Shown here one piece after another: positions 18,621-28,112 of a stretch of 64,000 nucleotides of DNA. Made by a program: the position numbers and the translations under genes. Each line of letters starts with the position of its first letter. Within the stretch, counting starts at the first letter, position 1. The stretch is from Roseivirga sp. (lineage in GTDB: Bacteria > Bacteroidota > Bacteroidia > Cytophagales > Cyclobacteriaceae), in contig JAAWWF010000010.1 of NCBI GenBank assembly GCA_021404565.1, forward strand, positions 124,001-188,000, read 5' to 3'. The notes below the pieces were generated by a model. That model was given only the letters and a program-made list of their open reading frames with translations. It searched no databases and was not told the origin of the DNA.

Positions 18621-20885
18621 ATGGAAGGAATACTTGCCGAATACTATGGGCTCAGTGGATGCCACTTTAAAAAGCTGGTAGGCTATATCAGTACCAACTA
18701 CCGCATCAAAAGCGATCAGGGAACTTACCTGCTAAAAGTCTACAAGGACAGCCCGGAAGACAAAGAACAAATTCTGGCAGAAATAGAAATGATTCGATGC
18801 CTCGATCACCTCGATGCCCAGTCTGTTTCCACGGTAATTCCCAATACCAAAGGAGAATTCATCACCATAATGGATGGTAAAATCTACAGGTTGATGTCTT
18901 TTGTAGAAGGTCTGTTTTTAAAAGAGGTAGAGCCCACACCAAAAATTTATACCTCGCTCGGTCGGTTTATGGGTAAGATGGATGTCAAGCTCAAAGGCTT
19001 CAGAAGTTCTCCTATTGAGGCACGCAAGCTCGACTGGGACTTGCAGTATTTTCAGCGGGTGCATCCGCTTACCAAATATGTAGAGAACCCTGAAGATCGA
19101 AAACTGATAGAGCACTTTATCCTTCAATGGGATCAGCATGTCTACCCCAGGCTGGAGCAGCTCAGGAAGTCCATCATCCACAATGATGGCAATGACTGGA
19201 ATGTGCTGATTCGTGATGGTGAGGTAAAAGGAGTCATTGACTTCGGAGATGCCGTACATACCCCGCTGATCAACGAATTGGGAATTACCATGGCCTATGC
19301 CCTCTTTGATAAAGAAGAGCCACTGGAATGGGCCGCCCATATTATAGACGGCTACCACAGCGCGTATCCTTTGCTTGAAGAAGAGCTGGACCTGCTCTAT
19401 TATATCGTTGCCGGCAGGCTCGTTACCTCCCTTTGTTTTTCTTCTTATGACAAAACTTTACAACCCGACAATGACTACATCACCGTAAGTCAGCGTCCGG
19501 CCCTGGCACTTTTAAGACAATGGCTGGCGATAGGTCCGGTAAAGGCAAAAAACACCTTCTACAAAGCCGCGGGCTTTCCGGTGGAAATGCCCCCCTCAGA
19601 AGAAGAAGTACTGAAAAAACGATATCAGGTAGTCAGTCCAATTCTATCCGTAAGTTATAAGCAGCCTATCCACATGGCCAGTGCAGCTTTTCAGTATATG
19701 TACGATGCGCATGGCAACAGCTTTCTCGATGCCTACAACAACATTCCGCATGTGGGCCATCAACACCCCAAGGTGGTAGCTTCCGGGCAAAGACAAATGG
19801 CAACACTGAATACCAATACCCGGTATTTATATGATCAACTGGAAGCTTACGCGGCTCAGTTGTTAGCCAAGTTCCCCTCTCCTCTCAACAAGGTATACTT
19901 CGTCAACTCAGGCAGTGCCGCCAGCGATTTGGCGGTAAGGCTGGCACAGAACTTCACCGGACACAAGGCCATGATGGTAATGGAGCATGGGTATCACGGC
20001 AATACACGCATGGGGATCGATATCAGCCACTACAAATACACCAGCCGGGGAGGTAAAGGGCAGCCAACTCATATAATTGAAGCTCCCATACCAGGCACCT
20101 ACCGAGGGGAGTTTAAGGGGGAAGGTGCCGGAGCAAAATATGCCGCTCAGGCTATTGAAAGATTAAAGGCCTCGGGAAATCCCGTAGCCGGACTTATTGC
20201 CGAACCCATTGTGGGCTGTGGTGGACAGGTACCCCTGGCTCCAGGCTATTTGCAGGCCATGTATCCGGCCATTCGTGCTCAAGGAGGGCTTTGTATTTCA
20301 GACGAAGTACAGACAGGGTTTGGCCGAATGGGCAGTCACTTCTGGGGTTTTGAAATGAATGCTGTGGTACCGGATATAGTGGTCCTGGGTAAGCCTATGG
20401 GCAATGGACACCCTATGGGAGCCATAGTGACCACAGATGCCATTGCCGAAGCCTTTGACAATGGCATGGAGTTCTTCAGCTCTTTTGGTGGAAACCCGGT
20501 CTCCTGTGCCATTGGCTCAGCGGTACTGGATGTGATAGAGGAAGAGAAGCTTCAGGAAAACTCTTTGGCGACCGGCAACTACTTTATGGAATCGGTAAAG
20601 ACTCTCCAATCAGAATTCTCCTGTATTGGTGATGTACGCGGTTCAGGGCTCTTTATCGGCATTGAATTTATCAAAGACGAAAACCTGACACCCGATACGG
20701 AATTGGCCGCTTTGATTAAAAACGAGCTGCGCAGTCGACATATTCTGGTGAGCACCGATGGACCTTATGACTCTGTGATCAAATCTAAGCCCCCACTCTG
20801 CTTTACCAAAGCCAATGTTGATCAGGTGGTTGAGGAAATGAGGGATGTTTTTGTTTCCGCCAAGCGGTCAGATCTTCCGACCTGA
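18621..20885 (+). CDS. APH-type kinase fused to class III PLP-dependent phospho-lyase or aminotransferase
   Basis: 754 residues, two enzymes in one chain. Residues 1 to about 330 are an aminoglycoside-phosphotransferase/choline-kinase fold, with [12 protein letters not shown] as the catalytic loop near 187 and [10 protein letters not shown] as the metal-binding motif. Residues of about 345-754 are a class III PLP enzyme with [26 protein letters not shown] and [17 protein letters not shown]; the Schiff-base Lys is expected in [15 protein letters not shown] near 591. The pair mirrors vertebrate hydroxylysine kinase plus 5-phosphohydroxylysine phospho-lyase, and the ethanolamine-phosphate phospho-lyase. 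The natural substrate is likely a hydroxylated amine that is phosphorylated, then eliminated. The M23 peptidase domain found in longer bacterial homologues is absent. Confidence 0.85.
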   Translation: MEGILAEYYGLSGCHFKKLVGYISTNYRIKSDQGTYLLKVYKDSPEDKEQILAEIEMIRCLDHLDAQSVSTVIPNTKGEFITIMDGKIYRLMSFVEGLFLKEVEPTPKIYTSLGRFMGKMDVKLKGFRSSPIEARKLDWDLQYFQRVHPLTKYVENPEDRKLIEHFILQWDQHVYPRLEQLRKSIIHNDGNDWNVLIRDGEVKGVIDFGDAVHTPLINELGITMAYALFDKEEPLEWAAHIIDGYHSAYPLLEEELDLLYYIVAGRLVTSLCFSSYDKTLQPDNDYITVSQRPALALLRQWLAIGPVKAKNTFYKAAGFPVEMPPSEEEVLKKRYQVVSPILSVSYKQPIHMASAAFQYMYDAHGNSFLDAYNNIPHVGHQHPKVVASGQRQMATLNTNTRYLYDQLEAYAAQLLAKFPSPLNKVYFVNSGSAASDLAVRLAQNFTGHKAMMVMEHGYHGNTRMGIDISHYKYTSRGGKGQPTHIIEAPIPGTYRGEFKGEGAGAKYAAQAIERLKASGNPVAGLIAEPIVGCGGQVPLAPGYLQAMYPAIRAQGGLCISDEVQTGFGRMGSHFWGFEMNAVVPDIVVLGKPMGNGHPMGAIVTTDAIAEAFDNGMEFFSSFGGNPVSCAIGSAVLDVIEEEKLQENSLATGNYFMESVKTLQSEFSCIGDVRGSGLFIGIEFIKDENLTPDTELAALIKNELRSRHILVSTDGPYDSVIKSKPPLCFTKANVDQVVEEMRDVFVSAKRSDLPT

Positions 20886-20887
20886 CC
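20866..20887. repeat. Palindrome flanking the RAYT gene, 3' side
   Basis: GGTCAG (20866-20871) and CTGACC (20882-20887) pair around ATCTTCCGAC. It overlaps the stop codon of the fusion gene and contains GTCAGAT, which also occurs in the palindrome on the other side of the transposase gene. Confidence 0.45.
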
Positions 20888-20903
20888 AGAGGCTTGTCAA
20901 ATT

Positions 20904-21452
20904 TCAATAATACTCTTTGTAATGAACCACATTTAAACCTGGCTGTTTACCACTGTGATAAAATGACGCACTAGAGTATGTGTAGTCTTCTGGGTACTCT
21001 ACCAAATTCCAATGATCTTGAAGCGGGTTTTCATGGATATAGTCAAGTTTGTGCTCAAGCATAGCCCTGCTTCTAATATACTGATCATCGAAACGCTCTT
21101 CCCAAACTTGAAAAACTCTCTTACGAGATTCTGTCCTGATACTATCCAACATAAAAATCAAATTGCGGATTTTAAGCTCTTGCCTTATCTTCAGTGAAGT
21201 GAATTTCTTGAAGTCTCGCATATAATCAGAAAGGCGATTATCCTTTTTGAAATAGAGAAGTAAATGCAAATGGTTGGGCATAATAACATAACCCAGAGTA
21301 TCACTATCGTACTTGCTATTTACAAAAGTCAGACTTTGTTCAAGCAAGTGATAAGAATCAGTTTGATTGATCAAAGGTTTCCAACTATTACAGGTAGTAG
21401 TAACAAAAAAGCACTTCTTATCTAGATACTGCGTTCGATTGCGAAGCCCCAT
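20904..21452 (-). CDS. REP-associated tyrosine transposase (RAYT, Y1_Tnp/IS200-like)
   Basis: 182 residues, a single-domain HUH nuclease. The metal-binding HUH motif is MPNHLHLLLYF. The catalytic tyrosine is expected in the helix HKLDYIHENPLQDHW, which is followed by the family ending PEDYTYSSASFY. RAYTs nick REP-like palindromes and are domesticated single-copy relatives of IS200/IS605 transposases. Here the gene stands alone without an accessory TnpB and is bordered by short palindromes at 20866-20887 and 21531-21553. It looks intact. Confidence 0.88.
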   Translation of the reverse strand: MGLRNRTQYLDKKCFFVTTTCNSWKPLINQTDSYHLLEQSLTFVNSKYDSDTLGYVIMPNHLHLLLYFKKDNRLSDYMRDFKKFTSLKIRQELKIRNLIFMLDSIRTESRKRVFQVWEERFDDQYIRSRAMLEHKLDYIHENPLQDHWNLVEYPEDYTYSSASFYHSGKQPGLNVVHYKEYY

Positions 21453-21530
21453 AGATCAAAATAAAAAATCCAGAGTTGTTTCCCATACCGTCCCGTCTAT
21501 ATCAGAATTAAAACTTCTTTCAAGGCTCCC

Positions 21531-21553
21531 CAGTCAGATTGGAAATCTGACTG
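21531..21553. repeat. Perfect palindrome upstream of the RAYT gene
   Basis: CAGTCAGATT and AATCTGACTG form a perfect 10-bp stem around the loop GGA. It lies 79 nt upstream of the RAYT start and just before the cyclase gene. It is a good candidate for a REP-type substrate of this RAYT, and could also act as a terminator or attenuator for leftward transcription. Confidence 0.6.
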
Positions 21554-21593
21554 CTTGATGATAAATTAAAGATATTCCCAAACCTCAACTCAC

Positions 21594-22355
21594 ATGCAAA
21601 TCATAGACCTCTCCAAAACCATCGAATACAAAAAGGAAGACCCTTGGTTTATGCGTATCAAGGTGAAGAACAAGGCACATAAGAAGGGTGGCATGTTGAT
21701 CAAATACTTTCTGAAGCTGCCGAAGAAGCTCTTTCCGAAAAACTTTGAAGGCTGGGCTGATGATAAGATTTACGGCATGGGGGTACATTCGACAACCCAT
21801 ATCGATGCCCCCTGGCACTACAGCCCCATCGTTGAAGGGAAGCCCGCCAAAACCATAGATCAGGTACCTCTCGAATGGCTCTATGGGCCGGGGGTAGTGA
21901 TTGATATGTCGCACAAACCGGACTATGAAGAAATCACCGTAAGAGACCTGCAGGATGACCTGGAAAAAACAGGAGCCTCTTTATCTCCGGGTACCATTGT
22001 GCTGATTCGTACCGACAGAGACCAGCTCACTGGCAACGACTTTGTAGAGAAAGGCACAGGCATGAGTAAAGCCGCTACGGAATGGCTGGTCGACCAGGGA
22101 ATAAAAGTCATGGGGATTGACCAATGGGGCTGGGATTTACCCTTGAAATACATGGTGCAGCAAGCCAAAGCCACGAATAACCCTGATCTCTTCTGGCAGG
22201 CGCATTTGGTAGGCAGAGAGAAGGAATATCTGCACATGGAGCAACTGACCAACCTTAAAGCCCTACCCTCTCACGGGTTTAAAGTGGCTGTATTCCCCTT
22301 AAAAATCAAAGGAGCCTCCGCAGCCCCGGCCAGAGTAGTGGGGATTATTGAATAG
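21594..22355 (+). CDS. Cyclase family metal-dependent hydrolase (kynurenine-formamidase-like)
   Basis: 253 residues. The metal-binding motif HSTTHIDAPWHY fits the HxGTHxDxPxH consensus of the cyclase/KynB family. GPGVVIDMSHK, PGTIVLIRTDRD and GIKVMGIDQWGWDLP follow in normal order. The family hydrolyses N-formylkynurenine, isatin or related cyclic and formyl amides. The partner genes of a kynurenine pathway are absent here, so the substrate is open. The start at 21594 gives MQIIDLSKTIEYK, the usual N-terminus. Confidence 0.85.
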   Translation: MQIIDLSKTIEYKKEDPWFMRIKVKNKAHKKGGMLIKYFLKLPKKLFPKNFEGWADDKIYGMGVHSTTHIDAPWHYSPIVEGKPAKTIDQVPLEWLYGPGVVIDMSHKPDYEEITVRDLQDDLEKTGASLSPGTIVLIRTDRDQLTGNDFVEKGTGMSKAATEWLVDQGIKVMGIDQWGWDLPLKYMVQQAKATNNPDLFWQAHLVGREKEYLHMEQLTNLKALPSHGFKVAVFPLKIKGASAAPARVVGIIE

Positions 22356-22444
22356 CAGAATCAGGGAATTCTCTTCGATATCAGGCTGCCGGGAATAAAA
22401 GAAGGTGCTTTTTGATTATCTTGAGTATCAACCTTTTTAAAACT

Positions 22445-22918
22445 ATGAAGAGAACTATTACTACCCTCGTACTCCTGCTTATCGGCTTATCCGTTGCTCA
22501 GGCACAAACAGATGTCAGCGCCAAACTCAAAGAAGAGCTGGTGACTATTGCTGACAATAAATATCAAATCGAAGATTTTCAACTGCTCACTTTCGCAAAT
22601 GACGCAACCCTGCAACTCAAAACTACAGCAACCCTGGAACTCAAAACATCAGCTACTGGCCCGGTATAAGCAATCAGCCGTGACCAGTTCGTTGCCATTT
22701 ATAGCTCAGTGGGTATTTTTATGGTGGTTGCCATATTGGGTGAGGCAGGCGTAAGTATCGATGATGTCGGCTTTAAAGACCTGGATGAATTGATTGGACA
22801 GGCAGACATTGCCATCCACCTGGAAATGACTAAAAACGGCCTTCAAATGGCTATAACCACTGAGGACGGTACTGAAAGGGAAACTATGACCTGGGAGCAA
22901 TTCTTTGAAGATAATTGA
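22445..22918 (+). pseudogene. Exported protein gene interrupted by an in-frame TAA
   Basis: The ATG at 22445 starts a signal peptide (MKRTITTLVLLLIGLSVAQA). The frame stops at a TAA at 22667-22669 after an imperfect repeat (TLQLKTTATLELKTSATG). The same frame is then open from 22670 to the TGA at 22916-22918 and reads AISRDQFVAIYSSVGIF, then GEAGVSIDDVGFKDLDELIG, which looks like genuine protein. The simplest reading is one gene of about 157 codons broken by a single stop. Alternatives are a sequencing error in the repeat, or a short secreted peptide plus a separate downstream ORF from GTG 22709. Confidence 0.55.
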
Positions 22919-23038
22919 ACACTACCGGCTTGATAGTTCGCTTTAGGTAGACAAGTTCCCATCCATCTACCTAAGAATTAGTCAGAATTTCGGATATTCA
23001 ATTTTGTCCTTTACTGTATCGCTCTAACTGAGAAAAAC

Positions 23039-24538
23039 ATGTCTCAACTCGTACACCTTGAAAAAGACTATCAGGAATTATTTACCGACCTGCATGCCTC
23101 TGGTTTGTGGCACGATGGCAAGGAAATTTCCGATGTAGTATCTGACAAGAGCCCTTCCGAAATCCTCTCCCTTTACCGGGCTCAAAAAGACAATCCGGAT
23201 TTTAATCTGAAAGCCTTTTTCTATGCTCATTTCAGGAAGGCCCCTACCCCTGAGATTGACTACCAGAGTGATACCTCCAGGCCTGTAGAGGACCATATCA
23301 ACCGGCTTTGGGATATCCTGGCCAGACAACCTGAGCAGGTAGATTTTCATTCTTCCTTAATACAGCTGCCCCACCCTTATATAGTGCCGGGCGGTCGTTT
23401 CAATGAAATTTACTATTGGGACAGCTACTTTACCATGCTGGGGCTTGCGGAGAGCGGCAGGCTGGATATGATCGAAGATATGATCGACAATTTTGCCTGG
23501 CTGATTGATGAGTTTGGTTTTATACCCAATGGTAATCGATCCTATTATCTGGGTCGTTCGCAGCCTCCTTTCTTTTCGCTTATGGTGAAGCTACTGGCTG
23601 ATGAAAAGGGAGAGGATATATATGCCACCTATGCCTCAGCGATGGAAAAGGAATACTTCTTCTGGATGGCTGAGTCTGAAACGCTGGAACAAGATAACCA
23701 GGCAGCCAAAAGAAGTGTGCGACTGCCGGGAGGTGGTATCATGAACCGATACTATGATAACTTTCATAACCCACGGGCTGAGATGTATCAGGATGATGTA
23801 GAGTTGATTGCCACCAGAGGAGATGAAGGTAGAAAAACACTATTGGCCATACGGTCGGCCTGTGAATCGGGCTGGGATTTCAGCTCCCGCTGGTGTGCTG
23901 ACCCTGCTCAGTTGGAAACCATTTGTACTGATGAAATTGTTCAGACAGATCTGAACTGTCTGCTCTACCACCTGGAAGATCTGTTGGCAGGTGTTTTTAA
24001 AAACCTGGGAGAGACAGAGCGAGCTTCTATCTATCAGCAGCAGGCACAATCCAGAAAAGAGAGTATCCAACACTTCTTCTGGAATGAGGACACTCAATTC
24101 TATCATGACTACAACTTTATAAAAGGAGAACAGACCGACTCGATTTCCTCTGCGGCCGTCTTCCCGCTCTTTTTCAATATCAGCACTCAGAAACAAGCCA
24201 ACGCTGTCGCAAAACTTGTGGAAGCAGAACTACTGAAAGACGGAGGACTGCTGACCACCACCTTTGAATCCGGTCAGCAATGGGATGCACCCAATGGCTG
24301 GGCTCCGCTACAATGGATGGCCATTCAGGGATTGAGGAATTATGGTTTCTCCGATCTGGCCGATAAAATCAAAGCCCGCTGGGTTGACCTGAATACCAAG
24401 GTGTTTAAGGACACCGGTAAGCTGATGGAAAAGTATAATGTGGTAGACACCAATCTACCCAGTGGTGGTGGCGAATACCCGGTTCAGGATGGCTTTGGCT
24501 GGACGAATGGGGTATTGCTAAAGCTGCTGAGTGAGTAA
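23039..24538 (+). CDS. Trehalase (GH37)
   Basis: 499 residues. Both trehalase signatures are present: PGGRFNEIYYWDSYFTMLGL and QWDAPNGWAPLQWMA. The catalytic acid Asp is expected in the GDEGRK/SGWDFSSRW region, and the C-terminus GEYPVQDGFGWTNGVLLKLL is typical. It hydrolyses alpha,alpha-trehalose to two glucose molecules. There is no obvious signal peptide (MSQLVHLEKDYQELF), so it resembles the cytoplasmic TreF type. Confidence 0.95.
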   Translation: MSQLVHLEKDYQELFTDLHASGLWHDGKEISDVVSDKSPSEILSLYRAQKDNPDFNLKAFFYAHFRKAPTPEIDYQSDTSRPVEDHINRLWDILARQPEQVDFHSSLIQLPHPYIVPGGRFNEIYYWDSYFTMLGLAESGRLDMIEDMIDNFAWLIDEFGFIPNGNRSYYLGRSQPPFFSLMVKLLADEKGEDIYATYASAMEKEYFFWMAESETLEQDNQAAKRSVRLPGGGIMNRYYDNFHNPRAEMYQDDVELIATRGDEGRKTLLAIRSACESGWDFSSRWCADPAQLETICTDEIVQTDLNCLLYHLEDLLAGVFKNLGETERASIYQQQAQSRKESIQHFFWNEDTQFYHDYNFIKGEQTDSISSAAVFPLFFNISTQKQANAVAKLVEAELLKDGGLLTTTFESGQQWDAPNGWAPLQWMAIQGLRNYGFSDLADKIKARWVDLNTKVFKDTGKLMEKYNVVDTNLPSGGGEYPVQDGFGWTNGVLLKLLSE

Positions 24539-24626
24539 TTGATTTAAGTTTGATTTTATCAAAAATAAAACCACTCCATCGACAGGAAACGTTTCATTCC
24601 AATAATCAATAGCTGGAAAGCATCAA

Positions 24627-25598
24627 ATGCCATTTTGGAAAAAGAAGAAAACAAGTAAACCCAAGAGTCCGGGAAGGGATATGCTGCTTGGTATATCTGT
24701 AGGCGATGCCCTTGGGGTACCGGTAGAGTTTAAGTCCCGAACCGAACTGGAAGTATTTCCGGTTAAAGGAATGACGGGCTATGGTTCACATAACCAGCCT
24801 CCCGGCACCTGGTCCGATGATAGCTCTATGGCCTTTTGCCTGGCAGAAGAGCTTTGCAAGGACTACGATTTGCATGCCATTGGTCAAAGCTTTAGGCAAT
24901 GGTATTTTCAGGGCCACTGGACGGCCCACGGGTCTGCCTTTGATATAGGTAACACTACCTATGATGCCCTGGAACGGCTGGGCATCCAGGGCATGTCCCC
25001 TGAGCTGGCGGGAGGTTTCTCTGAGTTTGACAACGGCAACGGCTCTCTGATGAGGATCCTGCCACTCGCCCTTTATACGATCAATCTCCCCATTGAGGAG
25101 CGTTTCGCCCGGGCAAAAGAGGTCTCCTCTATGACCCATGCACATTTTCGCTCTGTAATGAGTTGCTTTCTTTATCTGGAGTTTGCACATGAACTAATCA
25201 AAGGAGCAAGCCCGAAAGAAGCGCATCTTGCGCTGATTAAAACCGCCAAAGGGTTCTTTCAGGGCAAAGACTATGATTATAAGGAACTGGGTTGCTTTGA
25301 CAGAGTTTTGGATGGTCAATTTGCCAAAGCCAGTAAGAGCTCCATACGGGGCTCAGGCTATGTTATTCATTCGTTGGAGTCCAGTATATGGTGCCTTCTC
25401 AACTCTGCCCATTATGAAGAAGCGGTACTCAAAGCCGTCAATCTGGGAGAAGATACTGATACGACCGGAGCCATTACCGGTGGTCTCGCTGGGCTCTTCT
25501 ATGGTTATGAAAGCATTCCGGAAGCCTGGCTAGGTGAATTGGCCAGGAAGAACGACATTATCGGGCTTGCAGATAAATTATCCGAAAAATATGCTTAG
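24627..25598 (+). CDS. ADP-ribosylglycohydrolase family protein (DraG-like)
   Basis: 323 residues, all-alpha. Metal and ADP-ribose binding motifs are in order: GISVGDALGVPVEFKSR, WSDDSSMAFCLAEEL, GNGSLMRILPLAL and GEDTDTTGAITGGLAGLFYG. The paired Asp residues of WSDDSS and EDTDTT bind two magnesium ions. DraG-type enzymes remove ADP-ribose from proteins or small molecules. A NAD salvage locus with an NrtR-type (ADP-ribose-sensing) regulator lies 1 to 5 kb away. A functional link is possible but not shown. The basic leader (MPFWKKKKTSKPKSPGRD) is unusual for the family. Confidence 0.92.
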   Translation: MPFWKKKKTSKPKSPGRDMLLGISVGDALGVPVEFKSRTELEVFPVKGMTGYGSHNQPPGTWSDDSSMAFCLAEELCKDYDLHAIGQSFRQWYFQGHWTAHGSAFDIGNTTYDALERLGIQGMSPELAGGFSEFDNGNGSLMRILPLALYTINLPIEERFARAKEVSSMTHAHFRSVMSCFLYLEFAHELIKGASPKEAHLALIKTAKGFFQGKDYDYKELGCFDRVLDGQFAKASKSSIRGSGYVIHSLESSIWCLLNSAHYEEAVLKAVNLGEDTDTTGAITGGLAGLFYGYESIPEAWLGELARKNDIIGLADKLSEKYA

Positions 25599-25721
25599 CT
25601 CAGGCCCAGGTAGGTTAATTCACGGAACATTGATGTGGGAGCCTGCTATGAACATCGCCTGACAGGATTCAAAGTAGATACAAAAGGGGGGCATGAAGAG
25701 AATTCTGTCTTAAAAAGATAC

Positions 25722-25737
25722 ACACCGGACCCGGTGT
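25722..25737. repeat. Perfect palindrome in the gap 25599-25898
   Basis: ACACCGG and CCGGTGT pair across AC. The remaining 300 nt of this gap contain no convincing gene, promoter consensus or second repeat. The palindrome could be a protein-binding site or the remains of a terminator. Confidence 0.35.
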
Positions 25738-25898
25738 AATACGGTCTCCGAAAACTATTCCTTCTACTCTGCTCACCTAATAGCTGATTAACCGAACTAT
25801 CAGTAAACAACCGGGTATCAATAAACATCGTTACCCGCACAAAAATAAAGCGGTAATACGTTCCAGAACATAATCACAGTAATCAAACCTCATTGACC

Positions 25899-26546
25899 AT
25901 GAAACGATCATTCCTTATTCTCTTATTAATCAGTCTGAGCCTACCTTCTTTCGCTCAGGACTCCAAAATCAGAAGACAGAGTTTTGACAGCTACCGAGAG
26001 CTGGACAGTACTTCCTATTTACTCATCCCTATAGAATGGGATAATAGCCCGAGGGTGGGTGAAATAAAAGTGGCCGGTGCCGGAAGGAAACAAAATATCT
26101 TTTTCTACGATCCTGAAACCGAAGAAAATAGGTTTCTATTTGACGGCAGAATGCAAATCATTGAAGGCTATAAAGGTCACCTGCTCAATTCGAGGTACAA
26201 AGGAGATACCAGCAAACGACCTTTGAACAAAGAGCACATATACTATTCGGTCATTAATCAAGACTATAACGAAGACAAAAAACTGGATTCAAATGACCCC
26301 AGCTACCTGTACATGTCTCGGTTTGATGGAACCGGGCTTATACGCCTCACACCCGAATCTTATGATTTACAAACCTACCGCTATATAGAGAGATCCAACA
26401 TTATCCTCGCCACTCTTACCTATGATGAAAACCAAGATGGCAAATTCAATAACAACGACACTGCGGTACTTTATAAAATCGACCTGAATGATCTCAGTAA
26501 ATCGAAAGAGGTTACCAAATTGCGATTAAAAGTTAACCCAAAGTAA
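25899..26546 (+). CDS. Exported protein with EF-hand-like calcium loops
   Basis: About 215 residues from the ATG at 25899, which begins a signal peptide (MKRSFLILLLISLSLPSFAQ). Two Asp/Asn-rich loops with calcium-binding spacing are visible: NQDYNEDKKLDSNDPSYLY and DENQDGKFNNNDTAVLYKID. The rest looks like blades of a beta-propeller (FFYDPETEENRFLFDG, YMSRFDGTGLIRLTPES). I do not recognise a named family. It is followed by a hairpin and converges with the NAMPT gene. Confidence 0.65.
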   Translation: MKRSFLILLLISLSLPSFAQDSKIRRQSFDSYRELDSTSYLLIPIEWDNSPRVGEIKVAGAGRKQNIFFYDPETEENRFLFDGRMQIIEGYKGHLLNSRYKGDTSKRPLNKEHIYYSVINQDYNEDKKLDSNDPSYLYMSRFDGTGLIRLTPESYDLQTYRYIERSNIILATLTYDENQDGKFNNNDTAVLYKIDLNDLSKSKEVTKLRLKVNPK

Positions 26547-26590
26547 ATATCAGGAACATAGTACGTTAAACAGAAAAAATGAGGAAGGCC

Positions 26591-26633
26591 GGTAGTCTCT
26601 AACCCTGAACAGGGCTCATGAAAGAGAACTACC
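26591..26633. terminator. Convergent hairpin before the NAMPT gene end
   Basis: GGTAGTCTCT (26591-26600) pairs with AGAGAACTACC (26623-26633) with one bulged A. CCCT/AGGG forms an inner stem. It lies between convergent genes. Confidence 0.5.
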
Positions 26634-26651
26634 AGCCTGTAGGAAGGTTGC

Positions 26652-28106
26652 CTAACCTAACTGTTTTCTTATCTGCGCAAGATTAGTTTCGCGAATCAAA
26701 AGGCCATTTCGATAGACTGTTTTCAACTCACTCTGCTCCTCTTGCTCATAACTGGCCCTGTCAATCATCACCAGCTCACCTGCTTCATTCACGCATAATT
26801 GAAGCAAGCCCCGGGCGCTCTTTTTAGTACCATCATCAGTCTTCGGGTCTTTGAATATTTCTCGTCCCTCGCCATTTACTTCACCGTAGGTCGCTTTCAT
26901 TGCAAAACCGAAGGTATCACGGGTTACATACTGATAGGTGTAACTGCCAATGCCGAATACCACATTGGTGCTGGCAAAGCCTTTTGTCTCGAGTCTTCTA
27001 CATATCTCCTCACAACGCTCCAGGGTGATACTATCCCCATAGATTAATCCTATGTGCTCATCCAGCTGTTTATAGCCCTTGTCGGTCACAGTACCTCCAA
27101 AAACTTCATAGAGACAGGCTACGGCTCCCTTATACTCTGGACTACCGGGTTGAGCATCCGGGTCACCACAGATGATTTTTACTGGATCTCCACTATCGGG
27201 GCGGATCACCACTTTACCCTCACGATTCATGATGAGTTCTCTCAATGCCGGCATGTACTCTGTTATCACTTTCCAGAAATCCCAGGTATCGCTGACGATA
27301 CTCACAATGCCTTTAGGATAGACTTCATTGATCAGTCTCTTGAAAGTGCCAATTTCGTTCAGTTCGGTACCCATACACATCACACTGTGCTCGGTAGCCG
27401 GTACACTGGCCCCTATCAGTTCTTGCTCGGCATTGGCTCCATAGTATTTTTCAAGAAAGTCAATGGCAGGAATGGTATCAGTGCCGCTGAAGTTGAGCAG
27501 GTGTGCTGCTCCGCTCATCATAGCGGCTTCAAGTCCGGCCATACCTCTGAAACTAAAGTCATGAGCCTGAAAGGGCACAAACCCTGCATCTCCTCCGGTG
27601 ATACCAGCATACCTGCCTAGAATACTGCGATACTGATGGCTGATGGTGGCACTGGTACAAGGCAACCAGATAATACAGCTCAGAATAGTTTCCAGAAAGT
27701 TGGTAAGCCAAAAGAACTCAGGAAGGGTATTTTTAATGGTAAACATGGCTGTTCTGAGAGGAACTTTGGTTCCTTCCGGCAGTGCCTTAATCTCTACCGG
27801 CAGGTAGCCCAATTCATGCAATGCCGCTATATGTTCATAGCTCACTGCATCGGGGCCCAGGTAGGCTCCGATTCTTCTTCTGTATTCATTCACCACCTCG
27901 GCCTTAGGTCTGTCAAAGAAGTTCTGGTCAAAGTCTTTTTGCAGGTACTCTTTGATGAAATACTGCAACCCGAAAAACACCACTTTGTCAATTTGTGGAA
28001 TCCGGCTTTTTCTGGGGGTCCAGTTACTATAGACCATTTCTGTGCCTTTGGGGTATTGATTTCTATGATCTACTTTATATCCGTCTGCTAAGTGTAAACT
28101 GTTCAT
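26652..28106 (-). CDS. nadV: Nicotinamide phosphoribosyltransferase (NAMPT/NadV)
   Basis: 484 residues. LADGYKVDHRNQYPKGTEMV starts the protein as in NAMPT. FRGMAGLEAAM and VPATEHSVMCMG hold the catalytic His, VVIRPDSGDPVKII holds the phosphate-binding Arg and Asp, and GIGSYTYQYVTRDTFGFAMK follows. It makes NMN from nicotinamide and PRPP. It lies 6 nt downstream of a PRPP-synthetase-like gene, which would supply its cosubstrate, and the pair diverges from an NrtR-type regulator. The alternative, given homologous phage pairs, is a nicotinamide ADP-ribose transferase. Confidence 0.93.
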   Translation of the reverse strand: MNSLHLADGYKVDHRNQYPKGTEMVYSNWTPRKSRIPQIDKVVFFGLQYFIKEYLQKDFDQNFFDRPKAEVVNEYRRRIGAYLGPDAVSYEHIAALHELGYLPVEIKALPEGTKVPLRTAMFTIKNTLPEFFWLTNFLETILSCIIWLPCTSATISHQYRSILGRYAGITGGDAGFVPFQAHDFSFRGMAGLEAAMMSGAAHLLNFSGTDTIPAIDFLEKYYGANAEQELIGASVPATEHSVMCMGTELNEIGTFKRLINEVYPKGIVSIVSDTWDFWKVITEYMPALRELIMNREGKVVIRPDSGDPVKIICGDPDAQPGSPEYKGAVACLYEVFGGTVTDKGYKQLDEHIGLIYGDSITLERCEEICRRLETKGFASTNVVFGIGSYTYQYVTRDTFGFAMKATYGEVNGEGREIFKDPKTDDGTKKSARGLLQLCVNEAGELVMIDRASYEQEEQSELKTVYRNGLLIRETNLAQIRKQLG

Positions 28107-28112
28107 AGTCGG

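Noticed and set aside
18918-19358. Antisense frame within the kinase-aminotransferase gene
   Set aside because: It overlaps the catalytic loop of the kinase domain on the other strand and shows no independent coding signature.
22667-22669. Recoded stop codon (selenocysteine or pyrrolysine)
   Set aside because: The codon is TAA, which is not used for either amino acid, and no insertion element follows.
27054-27620. Long plus-strand frame opposite the NAMPT gene
   Set aside because: It lies entirely antisense to a well-conserved enzyme gene with complete motifs; its translation shows no recognisable domain.
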